Assembly: GCF_000797495.1 (NCBI RefSeq) | Contig: NZ_JTGN01000013.1 | Span: forward strand, 18,641-81,820 | Reading direction: 5' to 3' | DNA length: 63,180 nucleotides | DNA from: Robinsoniella peoriensis | Lineage (GTDB): Bacteria > Bacillota > Clostridia > Lachnospirales > Lachnospiraceae | In this document: piece after piece, positions 35,380 to 44,611 of the stretch | Layout of the letters: the number at the start of each line of letters is the position of its first letter | Position numbering within the stretch: the first letter of the stretch is position 1 | Program-made: the position numbers and the translations under genes | Notes under the pieces: generated by a model | Databases searched by the model: none | Seen by the model: the letters and a program-made list of their open reading frames with translations, nothing else | What the model was told of the DNA's origin: nothing

Positions 35380-37079
35380 TCCACTTCCCCTTGTTTTGCA
35401 ATATAATATGATCCTAAATAATTTCCGTCGGAATAAAATGTGACGGATACTGCATCGCAATCTGGTTCCTCCATATCAATACGCTCTGTAAGATTCACTG
35501 GTTGCCGGGGATAATCAACTACCTTTCCTCCATAATCCAGTTTTTCCCCATAATCGCTGAACGGTATATATCCCCCTATATCTGCGGAAAATTCCTGCTC
35601 TCCCGATTCTTCACCATTTTTTAGATATCTGATTGTTCCGTTGACAGACTTTGCCTGCGTGTTATAATTGCTCAAATTAAACACAAACTGATTATCTTCA
35701 ACATATATGCTGCCAATCAGCGGCTCCATACTCCTTGCTGTATTAATTTCCGACATGTTCTGCTGTGAATTTTTGTAATATACTCCAAACCGGTAACCGT
35801 CTCCGATAATCGTATTTTGCATCACAACATTTGCAATTGTATTCTTCTTAGGAAAAGAATAGATGGTAAAACCTCCCCCGTTTAAGATACACCGGTTTAA
35901 CTCTGTGCCATTCACAGCACCATAATCCGGCTGAATCATTACACAGGCATTTGCCACATGATATCCGGGAATATGCGGCATATCAATTCGGACATTTTCC
36001 AAATAGATATCATATGCATCAATAGAGTCATATCCTGCTATCTGAATTCCATCAGCATGTGCTTCCGGATTAGTCCCTCCATCGGTAAAATAACTGTCAT
36101 AGATCTTCACGTTATATAATGCATTTATAAAATCACTCTCTGAATCATGCATATAAATCTTATCTATTACCATATTACATGCTCTTATCATTCCATTCTC
36201 AACTTCTCCGTTTCGAAGGGTTATGACAGTATTCCCGCCATTATTTCGATAGTCATTTATAATATTCCCATCGCTCAGATAAAAATCATCTAATAAGACC
36301 GGGGTATTCAGATTTGTAAAACGTATATTTTCCGAAGTTCTAAACTGTTCAAAACAATAATTATATTTTTCCGCACTCTTTTCGGTTATCAGAATCCTTC
36401 CGTCGCTGCCAATACACTCGGGATACTTTTCTGTAAATTCCTGAAGTTGTTCAGCCGGACTGTAGTATCCTGTATTATTCATATCTGGTATCACATAATT
36501 CCAGACCCCACTTGTATCTGTCTGTTTCGTAAGGCTAAGAATGATACTGCTGTCTTGTAAACAGCTTTTCATCTCGAATGTTTCTCCACCAGCTATTCTT
36601 ATAAGCCATCGGTATGTACTGCCATCTTCCGTATCTGCTGCTGCATATCCATACTTTTGCGCAAGATATCGGATTAAACACTCCCATGCACCATCCGTGT
36701 ATTCTGCCGTATAAAAAGCAGAATCCATCGAACCCTGCTGATCAAAATGTAACTCTGCCTCAAAAAGCATATCTGCTATATTGACATTACCGGTGAGAAC
36801 TTCTCCCGTCGTATCATTTGTAGCAGAAACAGAACTGTTTTTTTCCTTAAACTCAGATACTGTACATCCTATTGCAATGTCTTCATTATCTGGAAGGCTG
36901 TAATCATTCTTTCTGTCATTTAAACCGGAAGGAAACGTATCCTTTTCAAAGTTCTCCGGTCTGTTTTCTGCTTCCCTGTTCGGCTTATCCGGGAATATCC
37001 TTGTAATTTTTACTGCACCTATAATGACAAGGATAACAATCACTAATATACCTGCCGCAACTGCTGCTTTCTCTTTCAT
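35376..37079 (-). CDS. Membrane-anchored right-handed beta-helix protein
   Basis: A 567-residue protein with an N-terminal membrane helix (residues about 5-27) and an extracytoplasmic part. A leader domain (about 60-200) precedes a beta-helix region (about 245-460) with parallel-strand repeats (RFTNLNTPVLLDD, GNIINDYRNNGG, VITLRNGEVENG) and the motif HADGIQ (341-346), which is common in pectate-lyase-like carbohydrate-active proteins. A C-terminal beta domain ends the protein. Placed second in the EPS operon, it could cut, modify or hold the polymer at the cell surface. No close family name is offered. Good TTGGAG site before the ATG. Confidence 0.78.
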   Translation of the reverse strand: MKEKAAVAAGILVIVILVIIGAVKITRIFPDKPNREAENRPENFEKDTFPSGLNDRKNDYSLPDNEDIAIGCTVSEFKEKNSSVSATNDTTGEVLTGNVNIADMLFEAELHFDQQGSMDSAFYTAEYTDGAWECLIRYLAQKYGYAAADTEDGSTYRWLIRIAGGETFEMKSCLQDSSIILSLTKQTDTSGVWNYVIPDMNNTGYYSPAEQLQEFTEKYPECIGSDGRILITEKSAEKYNYCFEQFRTSENIRFTNLNTPVLLDDFYLSDGNIINDYRNNGGNTVITLRNGEVENGMIRACNMVIDKIYMHDSESDFINALYNVKIYDSYFTDGGTNPEAHADGIQIAGYDSIDAYDIYLENVRIDMPHIPGYHVANACVMIQPDYGAVNGTELNRCILNGGGFTIYSFPKKNTIANVVMQNTIIGDGYRFGVYYKNSQQNMSEINTARSMEPLIGSIYVEDNQFVFNLSNYNTQAKSVNGTIRYLKNGEESGEQEFSADIGGYIPFSDYGEKLDYGGKVVDYPRQPVNLTERIDMEEPDCDAVSVTFYSDGNYLGSYYIAKQGEVE

Positions 37080-37103
37080 ATTATCTCCAACATATGTTCT
37101 TTC

Positions 37104-37790
37104 TCACGATCTGCTGCTGCGAAATCCCCACAGCATACCGATTTGATTTAACTTAAGCAATTTACTGCTATCGATATTATTCGTTCTGGTACCTCTGTAT
37201 TTTTCCCTCTGTATATTTATCCATAATCCAAGCTTTAATCCGGATTCGGTCACGTAATTAAGAGGCACTTTAAGATCACCGTATCGTTCATAATATTCTT
37301 TTGCTTCCTGATACCAGTCATCCCATTCCCGCCTTATACGTATCTGCCATCTCATACCCAGCTGCTCCAGTTTTTCAATCTCACTGTCGCTAATCTTTTT
37401 TTGCTTATAGCGTTTCCTTTGATAACACAGCCATTCACCTAAAGGAAGATGTTTGTATATGTAGTTTTTCGGAATATCCAGATGCCCATAACTCGAATAG
37501 TACCGAACGCAATACTGATACCAGATGTCCCATTGTGTTCGAATTCCCATAGTCCATTCCATTCCAATCTGATTAAGTAACGATATCTGCGTATCACTTA
37601 TTATATATGAACCTTTTTCATGGTATGCTGCCCTCTGCCGTTCGATCCAGCGGCCTAACAGAAGTCCGTTTTTTGTTTTATACTTGATGGGAATTCTAAG
37701 ATTCTGATATGTAAGATAATATTCTTTTGCATATTGGTACCACTCTTCCCACTCAAGTCGTGTATACCTGCGTTTACTCGTCCTGACCAT
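37104..37790 (-). CDS. Protein of three helicase-associated (HA) domains
   Basis: About 228 residues consisting almost only of three HA repeats (PF03457 type): EWEEWYQYAKEYY...LGRWIERQR, QWDIWYQYCVRYY...LGEWLCYQRKR and EWDDWYQEAKEYY...LGLWINIQREK, each ending near LNQIGMEW. HA domains are found in helicase-linked and phage proteins and are thought to bind nucleic acid. No helicase core is present. It is the first gene of the EPS operon, which makes a regulatory role plausible but unproven. The ATG at 37790 has AAAGGTGG at five bases; codons up to 37925 lack a ribosome binding site, so that stretch is taken as leader. Confidence 0.8.
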   Translation of the reverse strand: MVRTSKRRYTRLEWEEWYQYAKEYYLTYQNLRIPIKYKTKNGLLLGRWIERQRAAYHEKGSYIISDTQISLLNQIGMEWTMGIRTQWDIWYQYCVRYYSSYGHLDIPKNYIYKHLPLGEWLCYQRKRYKQKKISDSEIEKLEQLGMRWQIRIRREWDDWYQEAKEYYERYGDLKVPLNYVTESGLKLGLWINIQREKYRGTRTNNIDSSKLLKLNQIGMLWGFRSSRS

Positions 37791-37926
37791 AGAATCCACC
37801 TTTACGTTTATCCTTTCCTTTGTACCTCGGCCGTTTTCTGCCATGATTTTTTCAAATATAGCAGACTGTTTTGTACCAGTCAACGGATAATAACCCAGTG
37901 GATGTCCATGCCGCACAGAGGTCATA

Positions 37927-37974
37927 ATTATTACAGTCCGGTCAGTATATGATCAAAACTAATTCCAGGACCGG
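37927..37974 (-). promoter_or_regulatory. Candidate EPS operon promoter with inverted repeat
   Basis: On the minus strand TTGATC (37956-37951) and AATAAT (37932-37927) are 18 bases apart. An inverted repeat CCGGTC (37938-37943) / GACCGG (37969-37974) brackets the -35 element, suggesting regulator binding. This would give a leader of about 130 bases before the HA-repeat gene. Confidence 0.45.
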
Positions 37975-38030
37975 CTTAATTCAATGGTACCTTTTTACAC
38001 AGAGAGGTGTGTTTTATGACGGAGTGGTGG

Positions 38031-38059
38031 TTGAACTCTAAAATCTTCTATATTATAAT
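38031..38059 (+). promoter_or_regulatory. Strong sigma-A promoter of the LytTR regulator gene
   Basis: TTGAAC (38031-38036), a 17-base spacer and a perfect TATAAT (38054-38059), about 70 bases before the regulator start. Divergent from the EPS operon promoter. Confidence 0.75.
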
Positions 38060-38130
38060 AAAATTCGACTTTATAATATTTATCTATATATAAGCATAAG
38101 TAGTCTTAAATCAGCAGTGAGGTGAAAAAA

Positions 38131-38886
38131 TTGAAAATAGCTATCGTTGACGATGTTGTAGAGGATCGGCAGGAAGCCATGAGTTACATAACAAGTTATT
38201 GTAGTACTTATCATCCGAATCTACCTATTGAATATGTTGAATTCAACAGCGGCGAAAAATTGCTGATAACATTTCGTCCTGGATTGTATGATATTATATT
38301 ACTTGATGTCTATATGGATGGAAAAAATGGTATCGAAATTGCAAAAGAGATATATCAAAAAGATCAAACCGCCTGTCTCATGTTTTTTTCAGACAGCGAC
38401 TTTTATGTACTGGAAAGTTTCTCTGTACAACCTGTCTACTATATCCTAAAACCCCTCTCTATGCACAGAATACAATTTGAAGAAGGGCTTCATCTGTGCT
38501 TTGACAAGCTGGAGAAATTAAACGAAAAACCAAAATCCCTAGAAGTTACAATTAATAAATTCAAAGCCCAGCTGCCGCTTAAAAATATTATTTATGTAGA
38601 CTGCCAGCTGCGCAGATGCCGAATACATATGGTTAACAATGATATTATTATCGTTGCAAACCCCGTCAGTTACTGTATCAATCAGCTTTTAAAAGAGGAA
38701 ATATTTATGGAATGTTATCGTGAAGTAGCAGTTAACATGGATTATATAAAAAATATATATAACAATTACATTTTACTTACGAATGGTGAACAGCTTCCAA
38801 TTGCCCGACGTAAAAAGAAGGAATTCCTTAATTTATATGTGAAACATCTTGTTAATAAAGCTGGTGGTCAGGTTCTTTCTCTATAA
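38131..38886 (+). CDS. LytTR-family response regulator
   Basis: A two-domain regulator of about 251 residues. Receiver domain: IAIVDDVVEDRQ acidic pair, phospho-acceptor Asp in ILLDVYMDGKNG, and the Lys of YILKPLS. Output domain (about 135-245): a LytTR DNA-binding domain (IIYVDCQLRRCRIHM, YREVAVNMDYIKNIYNNYILL). The TTG at 38131 is preceded by GAGGTG at six bases; the GTG at 38122 forms part of that ribosome binding site. Its probable kinase is the GHKL protein at 42501-44465. LytTR regulators commonly control exopolysaccharide, bacteriocin or quorum-sensing genes, which fits its position opposite the EPS operon. Confidence 0.9.
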   Translation: MKIAIVDDVVEDRQEAMSYITSYCSTYHPNLPIEYVEFNSGEKLLITFRPGLYDIILLDVYMDGKNGIEIAKEIYQKDQTACLMFFSDSDFYVLESFSVQPVYYILKPLSMHRIQFEEGLHLCFDKLEKLNEKPKSLEVTINKFKAQLPLKNIIYVDCQLRRCRIHMVNNDIIIVANPVSYCINQLLKEEIFMECYREVAVNMDYIKNIYNNYILLTNGEQLPIARRKKKEFLNLYVKHLVNKAGGQVLSL

Positions 38887-38990
38887 TTCCGGCTTTACAG
38901 ATCATATAATTTGAAAGAAATCTTTTCTTCCATATTAATATATGATAAAATACATTATCAAAAGCAAAGATTTAAAATACTATGGATTAA

Positions 38991-39023
38991 GATAGTCTTT
39001 TCTGCACGAAAAGGCTATCTTTT
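38991..39023 (+). terminator. Terminator or attenuator between regulator and surface-protein genes
   Basis: GATAGTCTTTTC (38991-39002) pairs with GAAAAGGCTATC (39008-39019; one G-U), followed by TTTT, 23 bases before the next start codon. It would lower read-through into the surface-protein gene or act as an attenuator. Confidence 0.7.
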
Positions 39024-39045
39024 ATCGCGCCCAAAAGGAGTTTTT

Positions 39046-42000
39046 ATGAAATATTATATAACTATTTTTATTTTCCTTATGTTTCTTCTATCTATGGAAA
39101 CCGCTGCAAAATCCCCTGATACCATTAGCGAGAATACCGAATCTGCAGCCGGTCAAACAGATAATCCGGCGACGGACCCTGAATCTGACCAGCCGGATAT
39201 TCAGGACATGGTGTCTACTGCTGATGAACTGGATAGCTGGCTTCGTTCTCATCAGGAGACTGGGGGCTGCGTAACTCTGGCTGATAATATTTCCCTGCCC
39301 TCAACGGATACCTACTATACCCGCCAGCCCATTACCATTGAGACAGGTTCTTACGGTCTGGCAGGAGTCTCCTTTAATGGCCCTTTTACCTTTTGCGGTA
39401 TCGGTACAGATCAACCCGTTCTAAAATCTGCCAACCGGGATTATGGATTATCACTGTTACGAAACAATGGCACATGTACGGTAATCGCAAGAGGCACTTC
39501 AGAGAAGGGAGGAACTGCCATCTATTCCGACAGTACCGTATTACTTGATTCTTCCCTTATTACCGCTTCCGGACCTGGAGCAATTGCAGTTCACATCCAA
39601 GAAGGGCAAATTAACTGTGAAGCGGGCAGTATAATAGCAGAAGGAGAAAATTCCAGGGCAATCTTCTGGGAAAATAATACAAATAGTAATGATAATATGC
39701 TGCAGACAGCGCAAAACCGGATTGATTTCAGCCGAATTCACGCCTCAGGATTGGGTGCTTTATCCATAGATTCTCCCGCCTCTTTATCTTGGATCTTAAC
39801 AGAAAATGATATTATTCCTGAATTTTTCCATCAAAATAGTAACCTTTCTATGATTAAAGCTGATCAGTGGAATAAAAAAACAATCCTTAAATCAGCTGTT
39901 AGCCATTATCTGCATACAGGTTTGTATAATGTTTGGTTTGTATCCAACGACCCGAGAATTCCTACCAATCCGATATATTTTTCGGTACCCGTTGTATGGG
40001 ATCCCCCCACTACAGCAGATGCCAATGGAAACTATACAATAAGCGGTCATCTCGGAAGTTACTCTAATGGAATGGTGTTAGTCGAAAACGAAGAAGTGCT
40101 TCTTACTGTCCGTTCGGATAATCAGCCCGATCTGACCGCTGCCATCCCCAGTGTAAATCAAAAGGATGCCAGTATTATGTTCCGGTGTTCCGGTTATTCT
40201 TCAGATTTTGATTTATGGGGCTCCGATAATCAGGGTCAATCCTGGAAAAAGTACTCCTTTGAACCGGTAACTATTGCATCTGAGTATATACAAATCGGCG
40301 GTGATTCTGATAAAGAAACAAATATTCAGCTTGGAAAAGAATATATTTTTTTTCTGGAAAACAAACCGGACAGCAGCTCGCCCGGTCTGCGCTCCGATCT
40401 ATTCTATTTAACGGTTTACGCTGACGGAAACTATAACTGGAGTACCGGAGCAAATGCTTCTGTCATAGAAAATCCGGAAGAACCCTATTATACAGCATCT
40501 ACGATAAGCGAACTGACTAACTGGATTAATTCACATAATGAGGTTAATGCAGCGGTACATGTGCAAAAAGACTTAATTATTTCCGACATTCAACGTCTTG
40601 ATTCTAATTCACGTTTTTTTGAAATTGGCACTACTTCCATAGATATGGGTCCTTATTCGATTATAGTTGAAGAAGGCGGAGTGCTGTTTTTAAATGTAAA
40701 TGAATTATATGGTGAAGGTGTCAATCAGCCTTTGATCAAGGTAAAGAATAAAGGAAAGCTGATTCTTATGCAGTCTTTCAGCGGACAGGATCCATATCTG
40801 CGTGACTATTACACCATACGATCTGAAGGCGATGGAATGAATGGAGGTACCACCATTTCTTTGGATCCAGGCAGTACACTTTCTGCAGAATATGTGAAAA
40901 TAATAGCGGAAGGCAATCAGGCAAAAGCAATTGAGAGTCTTGATCCAGATGGTTTTTCCCTGCCTGCAGCTATGTATCTGTCCGTTTCCGGCACAGATAG
41001 TACTGCACTTTCCTGTGTTGGAACAGCTGATGTTTTTTACAGTACAATTATTGCACAGGGGCTGAATGCCAAAGCCGTTGAAGCATTACAGGTAAACGCA
41101 GATTCTTCTTATTTGGATCCGTTTGAATCTGACTTTATAACAACATATAGTAAATTTGTTGATTTTAATATAGATATTGATCAAATCAATGTCTTACCTT
41201 TATATACAAATAGAATTGATGCCTGGATTACCGCACCTGACTATATTTATATTACCGTTGCAAAGGCAGGAGATATGAACAACCTGAAAGCTATCCCCAT
41301 TATGTGCAAATATGATTTCAGTGAAATCAATACGCTCAAAGCAGGAAAATATCCCCTGTCTGTGCACCTGGAAACTATAGGTGGTATGCATGTACAGAAC
41401 CTTCCTGAAAATAAGATACTGACTGTAGGTGTACAGGATAAATCCGTCCCCGATATCAGTTTAATCAAAATATTTGCTCCCATATCATCAACGCTTGATG
41501 AGGAACCTAAACATACTGTTCGTATCGATACGCTTCATCACTACACATCAAAAAACAGTAAGATCTGGTATTCCACTGACAATGGATTATCCTGGAAGAA
41601 TGCTGCTGAAGATTTCAACGTATTTTATGATAATTCCAGCATTTATATTGGCGGTCTGATATCCGAGGTTAATTACCTGCTCAAGATGGAGGCTGACAAT
41701 TCTTCCAATAGCATATCTGAGGAACAAACACCAGATGGATGGTCTGCAGTTCAAAAGCTTTTTATAGAAAAAGACAATAATATTACAGTTATGAATTGGA
41801 ACGGAAGCCGTGGGGATGGTGACCGGACCGATCAGGAATTACCACCTGGCAACATTGAAACTGAAAATCAGAATATGCAGGATGAAACAGCAGAAGCAAA
41901 GCCAGTGCAGGCGGTGACCGATACGGAGACTATTATTTCAGGTACTATACTAAACCAGCTTATGAAAATAAGCCATAATACGGTGCTATTTGAAAAAAAC

Positions 42001-42447
42001 GGAACCTCTCTATATATTCCAAACGATTTTCTGGAAGGTCTTAATTTATCAGAAAATGATATGCTGGCTGTTACCATAAAATCCATAAGCAAAAATTCGT
42101 TTTATTTTGCAATTTCTATAAATGGAAAACCTGTGAATAAACTTACAGAAATTTCGGTACAGTTTCCTACAAGCCTTTCTATATCGGCAAACAACAAATA
42201 CTGCTACGATCAGAACGGTTCTTTCATATCTGAGGCAAAATCCGATTCAGATCTGGGTATTGTAAGCTTTACAATTTCCGATACCGGAACCTTTTATATA
42301 CAGGAATCTCCCGGGAGTTCATCCTACAGGCATGTTGCCAATGAATCTAAGCTGCAATCTTATATTACAGATCAAGGTGTAAATTCGTTTGTGTTTCTCA
42401 TTTTCTTTTTCTTGTCTTACATTATAAAAATAAAGAAACATCATTAA
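39046..42447 (+). CDS. Large anchored surface protein with two related repeat modules
   Basis: About 1,133 residues with a signal peptide (YYITIFIFLMFLLSMETAA), a long exported region and a C-terminal membrane helix ending in a basic tail (VFLIFFFLSYIIKIKKHH), so it is probably membrane-anchored; no LPXTG motif is seen. Two related modules begin with TADELDSWLRSHQETGGCV (about residue 58) and TISELTNWINSHNEVNAAV (about 485); each is followed by beta-helix-like strands and a later Ig-like segment containing 'S-DNGLSWK' or 'SDNQGQSWK'. It lies between the regulator and kinase genes, so it may be the sensor's ligand-presenting partner or an adhesin. Start chosen by AAAGGAG before the ATG at 39046. 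Confidence 0.8.
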   Translation: MKYYITIFIFLMFLLSMETAAKSPDTISENTESAAGQTDNPATDPESDQPDIQDMVSTADELDSWLRSHQETGGCVTLADNISLPSTDTYYTRQPITIETGSYGLAGVSFNGPFTFCGIGTDQPVLKSANRDYGLSLLRNNGTCTVIARGTSEKGGTAIYSDSTVLLDSSLITASGPGAIAVHIQEGQINCEAGSIIAEGENSRAIFWENNTNSNDNMLQTAQNRIDFSRIHASGLGALSIDSPASLSWILTENDIIPEFFHQNSNLSMIKADQWNKKTILKSAVSHYLHTGLYNVWFVSNDPRIPTNPIYFSVPVVWDPPTTADANGNYTISGHLGSYSNGMVLVENEEVLLTVRSDNQPDLTAAIPSVNQKDASIMFRCSGYSSDFDLWGSDNQGQSWKKYSFEPVTIASEYIQIGGDSDKETNIQLGKEYIFFLENKPDSSSPGLRSDLFYLTVYADGNYNWSTGANASVIENPEEPYYTASTISELTNWINSHNEVNAAVHVQKDLIISDIQRLDSNSRFFEIGTTSIDMGPYSIIVEEGGVLFLNVNELYGEGVNQPLIKVKNKGKLILMQSFSGQDPYLRDYYTIRSEGDGMNGGTTISLDPGSTLSAEYVKIIAEGNQAKAIESLDPDGFSLPAAMYLSVSGTDSTALSCVGTADVFYSTIIAQGLNAKAVEALQVNADSSYLDPFESDFITTYSKFVDFNIDIDQINVLPLYTNRIDAWITAPDYIYITVAKAGDMNNLKAIPIMCKYDFSEINTLKAGKYPLSVHLETIGGMHVQNLPENKILTVGVQDKSVPDISLIKIFAPISSTLDEEPKHTVRIDTLHHYTSKNSKIWYSTDNGLSWKNAAEDFNVFYDNSSIYIGGLISEVNYLLKMEADNSSNSISEEQTPDGWSAVQKLFIEKDNNITVMNWNGSRGDGDRTDQELPPGNIETENQNMQDETAEAKPVQAVTDTETIISGTILNQLMKISHNTVLFEKNGTSLYIPNDFLEGLNLSENDMLAVTIKSISKNSFYFAISINGKPVNKLTEISVQFPTSLSISANNKYCYDQNGSFISEAKSDSDLGIVSFTISDTGTFYIQESPGSSSYRHVANESKLQSYITDQGVNSFVFLIFFFLSYIIKIKKHH

Positions 42448-42500
42448 AACATTACGGTTAACCAGCATTTTCTTTTACAAAGATCTCCGGAGGATTCAAA

Positions 42501-44465
42501 ATGCAGACTAGACTAATTACATCTTTAATAAATAAGTCCTATAGAAAACAACTAAAATTGATCGTTATAATACTTGTTACTGTATTATCGGCTGTATTAC
42601 TTTTTCATATTTTATATTACAAAGATAATAAGTATACTAATACTGCACTCCAGCCAGTTAATGGAGTTTTGAATCTTACTGAAGATTTTTTTCCTGAGAA
42701 AGATCTTCGATTCCTTACTCATGAATGGGAATTCTATCCGGGTGTATTATTATCTCCGTCTGATTTTACAGAGGGTCCTCCGGACCGTTACCGCCAATAC
42801 ATATCTATCGGGCAATATGGAGGTTTTGAAACAGGCAATCCAGTCCGTTCTCCTCATGGAAGTGCCACATATCGGCTTACTATTAATCTGCCGTCGCCTC
42901 AACACGTTTACGCCCTGGAAATTCCGGAAGTTTATTCTGCATATCGTTTATATATAAATAATACCCTGATTGCCCAGATAGGAAATCCGGATGCCGGCCT
43001 ATATGCACCAGGTCTGCAAAACAAAATTTATTCTTTCAATGGTGAAGGCAGTGTACAGATTATTCTGGCTGTTACCGATTATTCATATTACTTTAGCGGA
43101 CTGGTCTATCCCCCCGCATTTGGTGATCCGTTTTCAGTCAACTTCAGGCAGGACGTACAGCTTTGTATTCGCATTGCTGTATTTCTAATTTCCATTGGCT
43201 GCCTGTTCCTTTCATTTTTTCTTGGAGTTCGGGTTCATCACAGATATGCCCTGGTATTTTCTGCACTTTGCCTGGCATTGAGCGGTTATACCGTTTACCC
43301 ACTTATCCATACCTTTTTGCTTACCGCTATCCAGCCTTGGTATACAATAGAGCGTTTCTGTTATTTTTCTATGTTTTTGTTTATTGTGTTCCTTCAGAAT
43401 AAGCTCTGTAAAACAAACAGAATAGCTGCCGTAATCTCTGTAGCTGCATGCATCATGCTTTGTATTCTTTCTCTGGTATGCGGTGTCTTCATGCCTTATT
43501 GGAATCTTACTGCATTAAAAGCATGGTCTTATCTGTTTTCCATCAATAAATGGCTAACAGCATGTTATTTAGTTGTAATCGTAATGGCCGCAATGTACCG
43601 ACAACTTCTGCAGGAATGGTTTATTTTATCCGGAACTTTATTCTATGCCGTTTCTCTTCTGGCAGACCGTATCCTGCCAGCGTATGAACCTGTATATGGG
43701 GGATATTTCTCTGAATGGGGCGGTGCCGCATTGATTTTAAGCCTGGGATTTTTATTATGGTCTGAAATATTCGACTCCTATAAGTATCGGATACTTCTTG
43801 AAGAGAAACAGCACCATATGGAGCAGCAGCTCTCTATGCAGCATGAACATTTCAATCAACTGCAGGAAAAAATCGAGGAAGTCCGGGCTGTAAAGCATGA
43901 TCTGCGCCATAATCTGCGAACTTTCCGTACATTGCTGGATTCGGGTAATATACAGAGTATCAAAAATTATCTAAACCAATATGAAAAACAGCCGGCTTTG
44001 CAAACGGTACCTTTCACATACTGTAATAATTTAACAGCTGATGCCGTTATCCGGTATTATGTACAAAAAGCCAGCAGTGCACAGATATCTTTTAAAGTTG
44101 CCCTTTCCCTACCGGAAGATTTTCCTTTTCCGGATTTTGAATTGTGTATCATTCTTTCAAATCTTTTAGAAAATGCTGTTGAAGCCTGCTGCCGTCAGAT
44201 AGAACAAGAACAACGCTCAATCTGCCTCCAGGGAAAGTTTACGAATGAACAATTCCATTTGATTGTTTATAACTCTTATGCTGGAAAATTATATAAGAAA
44301 CATGACCATTTTCTTTCTTCCAAACGGAATGAATATGGCATTGGTATCTCATCCGTCAAAAAAATTATTAAAAATCACAATGGATTATGCTCAATCCAAC
44401 TGAAAGACAGAGAATTTCAGGTATCGATTTTGATTCCAATCATCACGGAAAATTTATCTGCTTGA
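42501..44465 (+). CDS. 7TM sensor histidine kinase with GHKL ATPase domain
   Basis: A 654-residue membrane kinase. After a first helix (about 20-42) comes an extracellular beta-sandwich (about 50-210), then seven helices in the 7TMR-DISM arrangement (about 220-430), a short coiled coil, and a kinase core with the phospho-acceptor His in VKHDLRHNLRTF, the N-box LSNLLENAVEACC and a GHKL ATPase ending GIGISSVKKII. The extracellular jelly-roll suggests carbohydrate binding. GHKL kinases pair with LytTR regulators, so the regulator at 38131 is the expected partner. The gene follows the surface-protein gene by 53 bases. Confidence 0.9.
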   Translation: MQTRLITSLINKSYRKQLKLIVIILVTVLSAVLLFHILYYKDNKYTNTALQPVNGVLNLTEDFFPEKDLRFLTHEWEFYPGVLLSPSDFTEGPPDRYRQYISIGQYGGFETGNPVRSPHGSATYRLTINLPSPQHVYALEIPEVYSAYRLYINNTLIAQIGNPDAGLYAPGLQNKIYSFNGEGSVQIILAVTDYSYYFSGLVYPPAFGDPFSVNFRQDVQLCIRIAVFLISIGCLFLSFFLGVRVHHRYALVFSALCLALSGYTVYPLIHTFLLTAIQPWYTIERFCYFSMFLFIVFLQNKLCKTNRIAAVISVAACIMLCILSLVCGVFMPYWNLTALKAWSYLFSINKWLTACYLVVIVMAAMYRQLLQEWFILSGTLFYAVSLLADRILPAYEPVYGGYFSEWGGAALILSLGFLLWSEIFDSYKYRILLEEKQHHMEQQLSMQHEHFNQLQEKIEEVRAVKHDLRHNLRTFRTLLDSGNIQSIKNYLNQYEKQPALQTVPFTYCNNLTADAVIRYYVQKASSAQISFKVALSLPEDFPFPDFELCIILSNLLENAVEACCRQIEQEQRSICLQGKFTNEQFHLIVYNSYAGKLYKKHDHFLSSKRNEYGIGISSVKKIIKNHNGLCSIQLKDREFQVSILIPIITENLSA

Positions 44466-44536
44466 ACATTCGTACATTTACAAACAGCTATTTAAAATAA
44501 AAGTCATAAACCTCATTAGTCCCGCAAAAGTGTAAA

Positions 44537-44571
44537 AAGCAGAGCGCAAATCTTACTTTTGCGCTCTGCTT
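44537..44571. terminator. Bidirectional terminator
   Basis: AAGCAGAGCGCAAA (44537-44550) pairs perfectly with TTTGCGCTCTGCTT (44558-44571), with A- and T-rich flanks. It separates the convergent kinase and effector genes. Confidence 0.85.
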
Positions 44572-44611
44572 CCTATATCATTTTCCCATATTCAGAATTC
44601 TTTTTAGTAAT

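Noticed and set aside
37926..38130. LytTR binding sites in the divergent promoter region
   Set aside because: No convincing pair of nine-base repeats at the usual 21-base period could be seen by eye.
39046..42447. Possible sortase-anchored protein
   Set aside because: No LPXTG-like motif; the C-terminus is a membrane helix with a short basic tail.
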